64,000 bases of DNA from Glutamicibacter sp. PS (GCA_031317595.1 JANCMB010000001.1:2545610-2609609); one strand, 5' to 3'. Shown: positions 40,695 through 49,797, counted from the first letter of the stretch. Numbers and translations are program-made. The notes: generated from the letters alone by a model not told the origin.

Positions 40695-41939
40695 CTATTT
40701 GGATGGGTGAAGGTCAGCCTGCTCGGCCGCGTAATGCTGCCGCTGAATGGATTCGGCCTGAGCGGAGAGCCGCGCCGCGTAAAGCAGTGGAATAAAGAGC
40801 GCCATGGTGATGCCAGCCAGAATCCAACCCAACGCCGTGTAGCCCAAGGTGCTGGCGATACCGGTGCCAACCACCGGGGCGAAAGATGACCCGACCAGAT
40901 ACACCCCGAGCAACGGGCCGGACCAGCGTCCGGTGACATCTAGGGCCGCGGCGATGGCCACGATGTACATGAAGGCCGCGGCATAGATGGTGTTCCAGGC
41001 AATCACCACAACGAGGTAGCTACTTTCGGTGTGCACCTGAGCGGAGAGCACTTTCAACACGGCCCCAAGGATCAACAAAATAGCCAGGGGCAACGTGCGA
41101 CCAAGTCGATCACCCAGGGCCGCCATCACGATGGCAACCACAAGCCCGCCAGCGGAAGATGCGCTGAGCACCAGCGACATTCCGCCATCACCTAGCTGCG
41201 CCTGGGCCGCCCCCATGGTTGCCGCGACAGCCCAGAGCGAATCTTCGCCCACAGCCCAGAGCGCGAAGCACACCAGAAGCATCCACCCGACCACGGTAAA
41301 TTTACGGTCCACAAGCGGGCGGACAGGCACGGCACCGGCGGCGGCGAGCTTCTCCGGATCGGGTTGCGGGGCGTTCGGGAGCCAGCTGCTGGTGAATAGG
41401 GCGGCTAGGCCAAGGCCCGCCAGCAAACCAAAGGCACCGAGCATGAGTGTAGCCACCAGCGGCGCCACCGCCAGCACCACGGTCACGATGGCGCGGTTCA
41501 CCAGCCCGGAGAGCGCCGCCACACGGTTCGGATTACTCAGCGCGGCCAGCGCCGCACCGCCCGCGGAAACCGCGCCACCGGCACCAACGCCGCCAAGAAC
41601 AATGCCGGCCACAGCCAACGGGGCACTGGCGGTCAAGGCGGTGGTGCCGAAACCGAGTACGACGAAAAGTAGGCCTATTCGCGCAACTAGCCGCCGCTGT
41701 GAGCCCTCGGTAAGTTTCGTCGTGGCCAAGGCAACCAGAGCGGTGCTGAGCAGGCCGAGGGTGACCACGAGGCCGGCAGCCGCCTCGGGCATGCCAGTTT
41801 CGGTCACGAGCGCCAGGATCATCAGTGGCGCAAGGTTGGCCCCCATGAAGCCGACGACACTGATGCCAAAGGTCGAGGTGCCGCGCGGAATATTCAGCGG
41901 CAGGCGCCCGGTGGCGTCGGTATGTGGTGCGTTAGACAT
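40695..41939 (-). CDS. MFS transporter
   Basis: A 414-residue 12-helix transporter. The central cytoplasmic loop and the AALGDRLGRTLPLAILL motif after helix 8 are MFS features. It is transcribed before the amidohydrolase, from the operator at 41995. A transporter followed by a hydrolase fits uptake and cleavage of one compound (inference). No closer family match. Confidence 0.9.
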   Translation of the reverse strand: MSNAPHTDATGRLPLNIPRGTSTFGISVVGFMGANLAPLMILALVTETGMPEAAAGLVVTLGLLSTALVALATTKLTEGSQRRLVARIGLLFVVLGFGTTALTASAPLAVAGIVLGGVGAGGAVSAGGAALAALSNPNRVAALSGLVNRAIVTVVLAVAPLVATLMLGAFGLLAGLGLAALFTSSWLPNAPQPDPEKLAAAGAVPVRPLVDRKFTVVGWMLLVCFALWAVGEDSLWAVAATMGAAQAQLGDGGMSLVLSASSAGGLVVAIVMAALGDRLGRTLPLAILLILGAVLKVLSAQVHTESSYLVVVIAWNTIYAAAFMYIVAIAAALDVTGRWSGPLLGVYLVGSSFAPVVGTGIASTLGYTALGWILAGITMALFIPLLYAARLSAQAESIQRQHYAAEQADLHPSK

Positions 41940-41994
41940 AAGATCTCCGCGAGTATCGATGGTGCATCTGCTTCTCGGTGCGAGTACCGAGCCG

Positions 41995-42017
41995 TAAAAC
42001 GAATGCCTTTCGTTTTA
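41995..42017. promoter_or_regulatory. TetR-type operator before the MFS-amidohydrolase operon
   Basis: TAAAACGAA (41995-42003), 5-bp loop, TTCGTTTTA (42009-42017): a perfect 9-bp inverted repeat. TATAAA read on the minus strand overlaps the outer arm, so the operator covers the -10 region. It is 55 bp from the MFS start. Confidence 0.8.
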
Positions 42018-42056
42018 TAGTGTGGAGCAGATCACCCTTTCACGCAAGGAGAATTT

Positions 42057-42683
42057 TTAGTGGGTGCGCTCCGATGGCGCAGGCAGGTGCCGCGCCAGCC
42101 CATCCAGGATCAGGTCAAGGCCAAAACCAAAGGCATCGCTGGCGCGCGCCTCGCGATTTGGCATTAGTTGTAGTGCTCGCGCGAACCGCGGATAGCGCTC
42201 AGCGTTGATCGACCACGCCACTTCGGGCGACCCGACGTCGAGCGCAGCCCCCAGTACGAAGTCGTCTATCACGGAAAGCATGTGGACGGCCCGCTCCTCC
42301 CCCAGACCCGCGCGGAGCAAGACCTCGATGATTCGGGCGTAGTAGTCGATCACCACTTCACTGCTAACCGTCTGGCGGATCAGCAGCGGCACAAGATTTG
42401 GATGCGCGGCAAGCGAGCGCCAATAGGCCTGGATCAGAGCACGCAACGCCTCACGCCATGGCAACTCCCGATAATTCGGGACCACCAGGTCCTCGATACA
42501 TCGCGTACGCACCAACTCAATGACGCCCTCACGCCCATTGACATGGTTATACAAGGAGGACTGCCGCACCCCTAAGGCACCAGCCAGCTTGGGCATGGAA
42601 AAGTCTCCGGCGCGGTCGATGAGTCCGATCGCCGCCTCGGCAATTGCCTCGCGGGTAATTAACGGGCTACTCGGCCGGGCCAT
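42057..42683 (-). CDS. TetR-family transcriptional regulator
   Basis: A 208-residue TetR protein: N-terminal HTH (FSMPKLAGALGVRQSSLYNHV, about residues 28-48) and a helical ligand-binding domain. ATG 42683 with an AAAGGAG site is preferred to the open frame reaching 42947. It lies just upstream of, and in the same direction as, the MFS-amidohydrolase operon, whose promoter has a perfect TetR-type repeat. It is divergent from the FAH gene, so it could coordinate both sides. Confidence 0.9.
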   Translation of the reverse strand: MARPSSPLITREAIAEAAIGLIDRAGDFSMPKLAGALGVRQSSLYNHVNGREGVIELVRTRCIEDLVVPNYRELPWREALRALIQAYWRSLAAHPNLVPLLIRQTVSSEVVIDYYARIIEVLLRAGLGEERAVHMLSVIDDFVLGAALDVGSPEVAWSINAERYPRFARALQLMPNREARASDAFGFGLDLILDGLARHLPAPSERTH

Positions 42684-42882
42684 GGACACTCCTTTGAAAT
42701 TATCTAGCTGACTACCAGTTTGGCGAACATCCAACAACGAACCAAACGCACGCCACGACAACGCCCCCACGGGAGCGGTTGTGCAACCGATGGACCACCC
42801 GAAGAATCCGCATCGCGAAAATTTGGTTTCATAATGTGGACTCATGGTGACGTGCGGCACATCAATGTAGTGAGATGGAGTC

Positions 42883-43746
42883 ATGAAGTTAGCTACCCTC
42901 CGCCTGAGCAGTGAACCAGGACAAACCACGGCAGCAGTCATCGACAATGGACGCGCCTACTACCTGGAGAACGTCAAGAACCTCAACAAGTTCCTCGAGC
43001 TCGACGAAGCCACCCGCCAGCAAGTGATCGAGCGCGCCCTACTCGGCGAGTCCATCGCCGAGGGTGAGGCCGACTACGCCCCGCTGGTTCCCACCGCGGC
43101 CCACGTCTTGTGCATTGGGCTGAACTACCCCAAGCACGTTGCCGAGGTCGGCGCCGAATTACCCAAATACCCCACCGTGTTCGCCAAGTACGCCTCGACA
43201 CTGGCGGGGGCCAACGACCCCATCAGCATTCCGGTCGAAGATCACCGCGTGGACTATGAAGCCGAGCTGGCCGTGATCATTGGCAAGTCCGGGCGACGCA
43301 TTGCCGTGGAGAATGCCCTGGAACATGTCGCCGGTTACTCGATGGCCCAAGATATCTCCATGCGTGGCTATCAAGGACGCACTGCGCAATGGCTCCAAGG
43401 CAAGGTGTGGGACCGCAGCACACCACTGGGTCCGTGGCTAGTCACCCCGGACGAGTATGTGGTCGGCGGTTCGATCAGTAGCGCCGTCAACGGTGAAATC
43501 ATGCAGCAGGACACCACCGCTGGGCTGGTCTTTTCCATCGCGGAACTGATCAGCTATCTCTCCACCTTCTGCGAACTGCAGCCCGGCGATGTTATTCTGA
43601 CCGGCACGCCCTCGGGTGTTGCCATGGGTCGCCGCAATGAGCATGGCCGCCATCCCTGGCTGAAGAACGGGGATGTGCTCGAGACGCGCATCGACTCACT
43701 GGGTGTGGCCACCAACCACATCCTCGGACCCGACACCGAAGGATAA
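42883..43746 (+). CDS. Fumarylacetoacetate hydrolase-family protein
   Basis: A 287-residue FAH-family enzyme. The conserved CIGLNYPKHVAEVG block, the metal-binding DYEAELAVIIG (E, E with a later D) and the GDVILTGTPSGVAMG loop are visible, as is WLQGKVWDRSTPLGPWL. FAH members hydrolyse or decarboxylate 2-hydroxy-dienoates and acylpyruvates, usually at the end of aromatic catabolism. It is followed after 3 bp by an RraA-like gene, and divergent from tetR. The exact keto acid is unknown. Confidence 0.93.
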   Translation: MKLATLRLSSEPGQTTAAVIDNGRAYYLENVKNLNKFLELDEATRQQVIERALLGESIAEGEADYAPLVPTAAHVLCIGLNYPKHVAEVGAELPKYPTVFAKYASTLAGANDPISIPVEDHRVDYEAELAVIIGKSGRRIAVENALEHVAGYSMAQDISMRGYQGRTAQWLQGKVWDRSTPLGPWLVTPDEYVVGGSISSAVNGEIMQQDTTAGLVFSIAELISYLSTFCELQPGDVILTGTPSGVAMGRRNEHGRHPWLKNGDVLETRIDSLGVATNHILGPDTEG

Positions 43747-43749
43747 TTC

Positions 43750-44217
43750 ATGAGCTTCTCCACCTGCGACCTCTTCGACGAGGACCCCACGCTGCAGTCC
43801 GATAACTCGCAGATGCGCAATTTCGGAGCCCAACACAAGTTCTCTGGATCCATTCGAACCGTGCTGTGCTATCAGGACAATTCCCTGGTTAAACGAGAAT
43901 TAGCCACCCCGGGCAACGGCGCGGTGCTCGTGGTCGACGGCGGTGGCTCATTGGACTGCGCGCTCCTAGGCGATATGGTCGCGCAGCTCGCGGTGGATAA
44001 CGGCTGGGCCGGGCTGGTAGTCAATGGCGCTGTTCGAGATAGCGCGGCGTTGGCGCAGATGCCTCTAGGTATCAAGGCGCTAGGCACTAATCCGCGCAAG
44101 TCCGCCAAGACCAATTCCGGGTCCGTGGGTGTGGAGCTACGTTTCGGTTCGGTGATTTACCGTCCGGGACTCATGCTGCATTCCGATGAGGACGGCATTG
44201 TCGTAGAAGCTATCTAG
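43750..44217 (+). CDS. RraA-family protein (HMG/CHA aldolase-like)
   Basis: A 155-residue RraA-family protein. Characteristic blocks are LVVDGGGSLDCALLGD, GLVVNGAVRDSAALAQMPLG and IYRPGLMLHSDEDGIVV. Members are either RNase E inhibitors or 4-hydroxy-4-methyl-2-oxoglutarate aldolases; the NGAVRD motif with arginine and aspartate supports the aldolase. Coupling to the FAH gene suggests cleavage of an FAH product to pyruvate. The RNase regulator role cannot be excluded. Confidence 0.88.
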   Translation: MSFSTCDLFDEDPTLQSDNSQMRNFGAQHKFSGSIRTVLCYQDNSLVKRELATPGNGAVLVVDGGGSLDCALLGDMVAQLAVDNGWAGLVVNGAVRDSAALAQMPLGIKALGTNPRKSAKTNSGSVGVELRFGSVIYRPGLMLHSDEDGIVVEAI

Positions 44218-44238
44218 GTTGCGCGGACGTACCGGTGC

Positions 44239-44835
44239 TCACCTACCGGTCACGTCCGTGCATCGGGCATCTACCTTGGTGTTGCGCTGGTGCCATTCCT
44301 CGGCCAACATCGCGTAGTGCAAGCCATCAATCCAGCCTAGTTCTGCGTGCCATTCCTCGGCGAGACGGCGCGCCTCCAGCCGCATACCGGCACCCGCCAA
44401 CAAACGTGCCGAGGCTACATTTGGCGCGCTACAGGTAGCCGTCACGCGACGCAGCCCCAGCACGCTAAAAGCAACCTCCAACAGGGCCGGTACCAAGTCC
44501 GAGCCGATACGCTGGCCCCAGTACGCTGGGTGCACCAGGTATCCAATCACCGCCTCGGTACCAAGCGGTTTTCCCGGTTGCCCCACCGCATCGTGCAGCT
44601 CTAAAAACCCAATGGCCACGACGGTATCGCCGCGCACCGCCACGCAGGAATAGTCGCGCTCCGACGCGGCCACGTCCTGCAGTTCACGGCGCAGCTGTTC
44701 GGGCTCCACCGAGGTTCTAATCATGAAGCGGTTCACCTCGGGAAGGTTCCGAAAGGCCAGCACCTGCTCTATGTCTCCGGCGGTGGGATAGCGCAGGGTC
44801 ACTGAGTCTAGCTCTACGGGCCATGGTGAAATCAC
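44239..44835 (-). CDS. GNAT-family N-acetyltransferase
   Basis: A 198-residue acetyltransferase similar to RimJ/RimL and ribosomal N-acetyltransferases: LRYPTAGDIEQVLAFRNLPE at the start, acetyl-CoA motif HPAYWGQRIGSDLVPALLE and a later CSAPNVASARLLAGAGM. GTG 44835 is the best start since it agrees with family length, though no strong ribosome site is seen; the open frame up to 45147 overlaps the terminator of the gene at 44984. Substrate unknown. Confidence 0.87.
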   Translation of the reverse strand: MISPWPVELDSVTLRYPTAGDIEQVLAFRNLPEVNRFMIRTSVEPEQLRRELQDVAASERDYSCVAVRGDTVVAIGFLELHDAVGQPGKPLGTEAVIGYLVHPAYWGQRIGSDLVPALLEVAFSVLGLRRVTATCSAPNVASARLLAGAGMRLEARRLAEEWHAELGWIDGLHYAMLAEEWHQRNTKVDARCTDVTGR

Positions 44836-44913
44836 GTGGGAAAGTCTGCCGTCTGACTCCCTATCCGTCAACGCTGAGTGTGGGATGAGCCCACCGCCGA
44901 GCGCCAATGCCCC

Positions 44914-44962
44914 GCTTAAAAACCTACGCCGCCGATTCGCGCATTGTGCGAATCGGCGGCGT
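44914..44962 (-). terminator. Intrinsic terminator of the CitE-like gene
   Basis: On the minus strand: a perfect 15-bp stem from ACGCCGCCGATTCGC (44926-44940) and GCGAATCGGCGGCGT (44948-44962), followed by GGTTTTTAAGC. A textbook terminator, 22 bp beyond the stop. Confidence 0.92.
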
Positions 44963-44983
44963 CGAGAGTTGTTGTGAAAGCTT

Positions 44984-45829
44984 CTAGGCGTTCCACAGTC
45001 CATAGGAGTCGGCCAGATCGGCGATCTTCTGGGCACGAGCAAGACGTGGCAGGTAGGAACCATCGCCCACCGAGGCCCCGGCGGCGTGTGCGTCCAGCAA
45101 TTCCTTGGCCCACGAAAGTTCGTCCTCGCTGGGGGCCAGCGCCGCATTGATGTGATCGACGTGGTCGCGCGACAGCGAAAGTTTGCCGGTCATGCCCATG
45201 GAGGCGGTGAGCAGGGCTTCCTTGGTGACCTGCTCCGCGGGGGCGCCTGCCGCCGGCGGACCATCAATGGCGCCGGGCAACTGACCAACACGCGAGGCCA
45301 CTACGAGCTTGCCACGGGCATAGGCCAACGCCATCGGGTCGTCCGATACACCGGTGTCCTTGCGGAAGTCGTTCAGCCCGAAGGCCAGGCGGAAGGTGCC
45401 GGGAGCCGAGGCGATCGCGGTGGCGTTTTCAATACCCACGGCGGATTCGATCAGGGCCAGCACGGGGGTGCCTGCACGCAGCCGCATCGCCGTGTAAGTC
45501 ACCTGTTCGGGCTTTTCGGTCATGGCCAGCATGACACCACGCAGACCCGAGACCTTCGAGAGAGCGGCCAAGTCATCGGCCCAAAAATCGGTGTCAATGC
45601 CGTTCACGCGAACCCAAGCGGTCATCCCCGAGGAGAGCGCGTCGCTGACGTAGCCTAGCGCTTCGGCCTTTTTGTCATCGGGCACCGATGCCTCAAGGTC
45701 GAAAATTACCGAGTCCGCTTCGCTCGCCAGTGCCGGCGCAAAATCCTCGGGTTTAGCCGCGTTAACCAGCAGCCAGGAACGAGACAATTTTGCAGGTAGA
45801 GCCGCAGCACGGCGATTTCGGAATGCCAT
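44984..45829 (-). CDS. HpcH/HpaI aldolase / citrate lyase beta (CitE-like) protein
   Basis: A 281-residue TIM-barrel lyase. The DSVIFDLEASVP block holds the acidic metal-binding residues, VRVNGID follows, and PVLALIESAVGIENATAIA and FRLAFGLNDFRKD complete the pattern. CitE-like stand-alone proteins in Actinobacteria cleave or condense CoA esters such as malyl- or citramalyl-CoA, but no CoA-ligase or citrate lyase partner is next door. The arginine of RVNG and the aspartates support activity. Substrate unassigned. Confidence 0.9.
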   Translation of the reverse strand: MAFRNRRAAALPAKLSRSWLLVNAAKPEDFAPALASEADSVIFDLEASVPDDKKAEALGYVSDALSSGMTAWVRVNGIDTDFWADDLAALSKVSGLRGVMLAMTEKPEQVTYTAMRLRAGTPVLALIESAVGIENATAIASAPGTFRLAFGLNDFRKDTGVSDDPMALAYARGKLVVASRVGQLPGAIDGPPAAGAPAEQVTKEALLTASMGMTGKLSLSRDHVDHINAALAPSEDELSWAKELLDAHAAGASVGDGSYLPRLARAQKIADLADSYGLWNA

Positions 45830-45899
45830 ACTCTCACATTACCTAGCTTTGCCACCGTGCTTCCACTTAAGACACTGCTTCGGGGCATGTGACCGTTGA

Positions 45900-46331
45900 C
45901 TAGTTCTGTGTTGGATGGAACCCTCCGCACGCGGCGGGAAAGCCCTCGGGCATTAAATGTATTTCCAGCACCCGGGCGCGGGAGCCGTAGCGGCTGTAAA
46001 CGCCAAGGGCATAGTTTCTCGCACCACGCATTCGTGCGAAATACAGAATGCGATTTTCCTTCCATGCGGCGGTATGTCCGGCGGCATAGAAGTCTCCGCG
46101 GTGCAGAATATCGGTGGCTACACCGTTGAGAATGATGCCCGAATCCTCCATGGTCATCCCCCGCACACAAAATTCGGGCTGCCCAAAATCGGTTAGCCCA
46201 ATGGTGTAGGCGAAGCATTCGCTTGTCTCTTCAGCCTCCACATACTGGATCGTGAACCCGTACTTTTTGATCCGTTCATTCATGTCATGTCTGACCTGTT
46301 CGAAAGACATTCCGTCGCAAATCTGGCACAT
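45900..46331 (-). CDS. DUF4262-domain protein
   Basis: A 143-residue protein with an N-terminal CQIC pair (residues 2-5), followed by the GFTIQYVEAEE and FAYTIGLTDFGQPEF blocks that define DUF4262. The TIGLT motif and the following FCVRGM strand are conserved in the family. Function unknown. It stands alone, 70 bp from the CitE-like gene, with a normal length. Confidence 0.85.
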   Translation of the reverse strand: MCQICDGMSFEQVRHDMNERIKKYGFTIQYVEAEETSECFAYTIGLTDFGQPEFCVRGMTMEDSGIILNGVATDILHRGDFYAAGHTAAWKENRILYFARMRGARNYALGVYSRYGSRARVLEIHLMPEGFPAACGGFHPTQN

Positions 46332-46446
46332 TCAGACCATCTCCCGTTTCGATACCGAGCTGCGCTTACGCGCTCAGTGTCAGATCCGGAAGGTTCGAGA
46401 AGCGGTGTGCGCCCACAGAGTGTGGAGAACCTGCCAGATGGCATGC

Positions 46447-46487
46447 CACGAGGCGGCACCCCCGAGCCTCGGGGATGCCGCCTCGTG
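46447..46487 (-). terminator. Terminator of the malic enzyme gene
   Basis: CACGAGGCGGCAC...GA pairs with TC...TGCCGCCTCGTG across a 3-base loop (46447-46465 with 46469-46487), one mismatch. It lies 15 bp beyond the stop of the gene at 46502. Confidence 0.8.
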
Positions 46488-46501
46488 CGGTGTACTCGTG
46501 C

Positions 46502-47671
46502 CTACTTAGCGGCGACCGCTGCTACGGCGGCCGAGACCGCTGGCATCACGCGCTCATCCAACGCCGAAGGGATGATGTAGTCGGCGCTGAGATCCTCACC
46601 GACCAGATCGGCGATGGCGTGGGCCGCGGCGACCTTCATCTCCTCGGTGATTGCGGTGGCCCCGGCATCCAGCGCACCGCGGAAGATCCCCGGGAAGGCC
46701 AACACGTTGTTGATCTGGTTCGGGAAGTCGCTACGTCCGGTGGCGACGACGGCCGCGTGGCGGGCGGCCACATCCGGCATAACCTCCGGGGTGGGGTTCG
46801 ACAGTGCGAAAATGATCGCGTCCTTGTTCATCTTCGCCAGCGCCTCTTCCGGAAACTGCGAGGAGGACAGACCGATGACGGCGTCAGCGCCGTCGAGGGC
46901 CTCGGCCAGGCCGCCGATGACATCATCGCGGTTGGTCCGGCTAGCCAGTTCGGCCTTGGTGGCGTTCAGGTCGTCGCGCTCACGGTGAATGGTGCCGCGC
47001 GAGTCCAGCACGATCACATCGGCCACACCGGCCGAGAGCAGCAGGTTCGTCACGGCCACACCGGCGGCACCGGCTCCGGAAACGACCACGCGCAACGAGC
47101 TCAGTTCGCGACCGGTCTGTCGCGTGGCGCCAATCATGGCGGCCAGGGCCACGACGGCGGTGCCGTGCTGGTCGTCGTGCATCACCGGCATATCCAGCGC
47201 CTCGATGAGCTTGCGCTCAATCTCGAAGCAGCGCGGGGCGGAGATGTCCTCGAGGTTCACCGCACCGAAGCTCGGGCTCAGGCGAACGATGGTTTCGACG
47301 ATTTCATCAACGTCGGTGGTGTTTAGCACCAGCGGAATGGAGTCCAGCCCAGCGAATTCCTTGAACAGAGCGCACTTGCCTTCCATCACGGGCAACGATG
47401 CGCCGGCGCCGATATTACCCAGTCCGAGCACGGCGGTTCCGTCGGAAACCACGGCCACCAGACGCGAAGCCCAGGTGTGGGTGTCGTGCTTGGCCGGATC
47501 GTCGGCGATGGCCTGGGAAACCTTTGCAACACCGGGAGTGTAGGCGATGGATAGATCGCGCTTGCTCCGCAGTGGGGACTTGGAGACCACGCTGAGCTTG
47601 CCACCCTCGTGGGCTTCGAAGATTTCGGCGTCGGTGATGGTGGAAAGATCTTGGGTTGACTCGACGGTCAT
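46502..47671 (-). CDS. NAD(P)-dependent malic enzyme
   Basis: A 389-residue short-form malic enzyme. The catalytic tyrosine is in DLSIAYTPGVAKV, the metal ligands are in the LNLEDISAPRCFEIE-like block (AVNLEDISAPRCFE) and MHDDQHGTAVVALAAM, and the dinucleotide motif is VVVSGAGAAGVAVTNLL. ATG 47671 is preceded by AAGGACAACTCAC. It decarboxylates malate to pyruvate, giving NAD(P)H; short forms usually prefer NADP in Actinobacteria, but this is not resolved. An open frame to 48109 is rejected. Confidence 0.93.
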   Translation of the reverse strand: MTVESTQDLSTITDAEIFEAHEGGKLSVVSKSPLRSKRDLSIAYTPGVAKVSQAIADDPAKHDTHTWASRLVAVVSDGTAVLGLGNIGAGASLPVMEGKCALFKEFAGLDSIPLVLNTTDVDEIVETIVRLSPSFGAVNLEDISAPRCFEIERKLIEALDMPVMHDDQHGTAVVALAAMIGATRQTGRELSSLRVVVSGAGAAGVAVTNLLLSAGVADVIVLDSRGTIHRERDDLNATKAELASRTNRDDVIGGLAEALDGADAVIGLSSSQFPEEALAKMNKDAIIFALSNPTPEVMPDVAARHAAVVATGRSDFPNQINNVLAFPGIFRGALDAGATAITEEMKVAAAHAIADLVGEDLSADYIIPSALDERVMPAVSAAVAAVAAK

Positions 47672-48039
47672 GTGAGTTGTCCTTCGGGGAAAGTCTGATG
47701 ACGGTACACGTATCGCCCGCTGAACGGGTTTTCTCACGCGGCAACACGCAACACCAACTACACGGCCACGGGGCATGGGCACGGTCCCCTCGTTGGGGCG
47801 GCCCTCGTCGCTTCCGCACAAAGACGGCTCCGCCGTTACCAGGTAAGGCACAGGCCACGTTGCCGCACGCCGAGACGTTGGGTGGTCAGTACTTTCTTTA
47901 GACCGTGATTTCCACCATACGGGAATGGTTGACCGAAAAACAAGCCGTAATGTCCAGCATTCGGAAACTTGGCCTTCCGCCCTCCAGGAAGGACGGCCAC
48001 CGGCACCCACGGCGAGGTCTTCTGGGGCAGAATGGCAGT
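47672..48039. other. Intergenic region between malic enzyme and HTH gene
   Basis: 368 bp without a supported gene. It holds a CCCG...CGGG hairpin followed by TTTTCTC (about 47717-47735) and a CCTTCC/GGAAGG pair near 47973-47992. No clear -35/-10 pair was found. An open frame from 47905 is only the extension of the next gene. Confidence 0.4.
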
Positions 48040-48426
48040 ATGTCCGCCGGAACTTCCTCTTATAGCCATGCGCGCACCTTTGAGGCATTGCCTGAGAAGG
48101 ACACCGCACGCCTGAATCGCGCGCTCGCCGAATCCGATGACACCACGGTGTTCGTCAACGGCACGGCCCTACGCCTCCCCGAGGGAGCGCAGGCCGCATT
48201 ACTTGAGGTGCTCACGCGTTTTGCGCGCGGGGAGGCGGTCACCATCGGAACGAGCGAAACCCTGCTGAACACCTCCCAAGCCGCGCAGATGGCCGGGATA
48301 TCCAACTCGTACCTGCGCAAACTCGCCGATAGCGGCCAGATCGAGGTCGAGTATCGCGGCACGCATCGGCGTATTCGCCCCGCCGCGATCCAGGCCTGGC
48401 TCAATTCGCGCGAAGCGCAGGACTAA
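48040..48426 (+). CDS. Excisionase/antitoxin-type HTH DNA-binding protein, orphan
   Basis: A 128-residue protein with a C-terminal helix-turn-helix (LLNTSQAAQMAGISNSYLRK) and wing-like TGHR-type element (GTHRRIRPAAIQAWL), the MerR-like excisionase/antitoxin module. The first 75 residues (ARLNRALAESDDTTVFVNG, LRLPEGAQAALLEVLTRFA) match the N-terminal half seen in antitoxins paired with PIN-domain toxins. No PIN toxin or integrase follows; the next gene is an aminotransferase. ATG 48040 is a best guess without a strong ribosome site. Likely an orphan antitoxin-like regulator. Confidence 0.8.
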   Translation: MSAGTSSYSHARTFEALPEKDTARLNRALAESDDTTVFVNGTALRLPEGAQAALLEVLTRFARGEAVTIGTSETLLNTSQAAQMAGISNSYLRKLADSGQIEVEYRGTHRRIRPAAIQAWLNSREAQD

Positions 48427-48554
48427 CTGGCGGTTGCCGCCCTGCGGGACCCAATGCCCCAGCGGCGCTGAAGATTGGTGCACCTCGGCCCTTTTTGCCC
48501 AGCGCGGAAAGGGAGGAAAATACTAATCAAATGCACCGCGAACATCGGAGAACC

Positions 48555-49778
48555 ATGACGGCTACACCCCTGACCGATATCCACGCCAACCTTTTCTCGG
48601 CTCGTGCCGCTGGCATTAAGCAGTCTGCGGTGCGCGATGTCTTCGAGCTTTCGCTCGATGAATCGCTGGTCTCCCTGGCCGGTGGCAATCCCTACTTACA
48701 GCTCCTGCCGCTGGAGAAGCTTGGAGCCATCGCCCAGCGCATCATCGTCGGGCAGGGCCCGGTGGCCCTCCAGTACGGCTCGGGCCTGGGCACCGAGGAA
48801 CTGCGTGAACAGATTCTTGAGGTGATGGCCGCCGAGGGCATCACCAATGTGACGCTCGAAGACGTAGTGGTCACCAACGGTTCGCAGTCGGCTCAGGATA
48901 TGGCCTGCAAGGTCTTCTGCGACCCGGGTGACACGGTTCTCTGCGAGGACCCCACCTATGTCGGGGCCCTGAACACCTTCGAGGCCTACCAGGTCAAGGC
49001 CGCGCCGGTAGCTACCGATGAGCACGGGCTAATCCCGGAAGCCTTGCGTGAGCGGATCCACGAGCTGCGCGCCGCCGGCGAGCGCGTCAAGTTCCTCTAC
49101 ACCATCCCGAACTTCAACAACCCCTCCGGCATCACCTTGGCCGCCGAACGCCGCCAGGCCGTCGTGGACATCTGCCGCGAAGAGGGCGTGCTGATCCTCG
49201 AGGACAACCCCTACGGCATGCTGCGCTATGAGGGCGAAGCGGCACCGACGCTGCGCAGTCTAGACGCCGATAACGTGATTTACATGGGCTCGTTCTCCAA
49301 GATCCTCTCCCCCGGCCTGCGCATCGGCTGGGCGGCACTGCCCACCCACCTGTTCCGTCGCTTCTACCTAGCCGGCGAAGCCGTCGCGCTCTGCCCGCCG
49401 ACGCTGAACCAGATGATCATCAGCGCCTACCTGAACGAACATGACTGGCGCGGACAGATCGCCAGCTACAACGAGGTCTACCGTTCGCGTCGCGACGCGA
49501 TGCTGAAGGCCTTGGCCGAGTACCTTCCCGAGGGTATTCACTACACCCGCCCCGAGGGTGGCTTCTTCATCTGGCTCACCCTGCCGGAGGGAATCGACAC
49601 CTACGAGCTGCTGCAGGAAGGCGTGCAGGCCGGGGTCATCTTCATCCCGGGTGCCGCCTTTAGCCCCAATGGCCAGGGCGCAAACACCCTGCGCCTAGCG
49701 TTCTGCGCGGTGGATGAGGACACCATCACCGAAGGCGTGCGCCGCCTCGGCGCGCTGCTCGAGGCCAAGCTCGCCTAG
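48555..49778 (+). CDS. PLP-dependent aminotransferase, class I (2-aminoadipate type)
   Basis: A 407-residue fold-type I aminotransferase. Blocks are LQYGSGLGTEELREQI, TNGSQSAQDMACKVF, TIPNFNNPSGITL, ILEDNPYGMLRYEG and the Schiff-base lysine in MGSFSKILSPGLRIGW. This is the 2-aminoadipate/MocR-like catalytic family without an HTH domain. Two ATGs precede the conserved part; 48555 has a GGAG site at the right distance. Likely broad-range amino acid transamination. Confidence 0.92.
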   Translation: MTATPLTDIHANLFSARAAGIKQSAVRDVFELSLDESLVSLAGGNPYLQLLPLEKLGAIAQRIIVGQGPVALQYGSGLGTEELREQILEVMAAEGITNVTLEDVVVTNGSQSAQDMACKVFCDPGDTVLCEDPTYVGALNTFEAYQVKAAPVATDEHGLIPEALRERIHELRAAGERVKFLYTIPNFNNPSGITLAAERRQAVVDICREEGVLILEDNPYGMLRYEGEAAPTLRSLDADNVIYMGSFSKILSPGLRIGWAALPTHLFRRFYLAGEAVALCPPTLNQMIISAYLNEHDWRGQIASYNEVYRSRRDAMLKALAEYLPEGIHYTRPEGGFFIWLTLPEGIDTYELLQEGVQAGVIFIPGAAFSPNGQGANTLRLAFCAVDEDTITEGVRRLGALLEAKLA

Positions 49779-49797
49779 GCTCCGTAGCGACGATCCG

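Noticed and set aside
41095..41997. 300-residue frame antisense to the MFS gene
   Set aside because: Ser/Thr/Pro/Ala-rich low-complexity translation with no motif, entirely within a real 12-helix transporter gene.
46475..47326. 283-residue open frame on the plus strand
   Set aside because: It lies antisense to the malic enzyme, has no family motif or ribosome site, and reflects the high-GC third-position bias.
47672..48109. Extension of malic enzyme to 48109
   Set aside because: The added residues are unlike the family, and a good ribosome site precedes ATG 47671.
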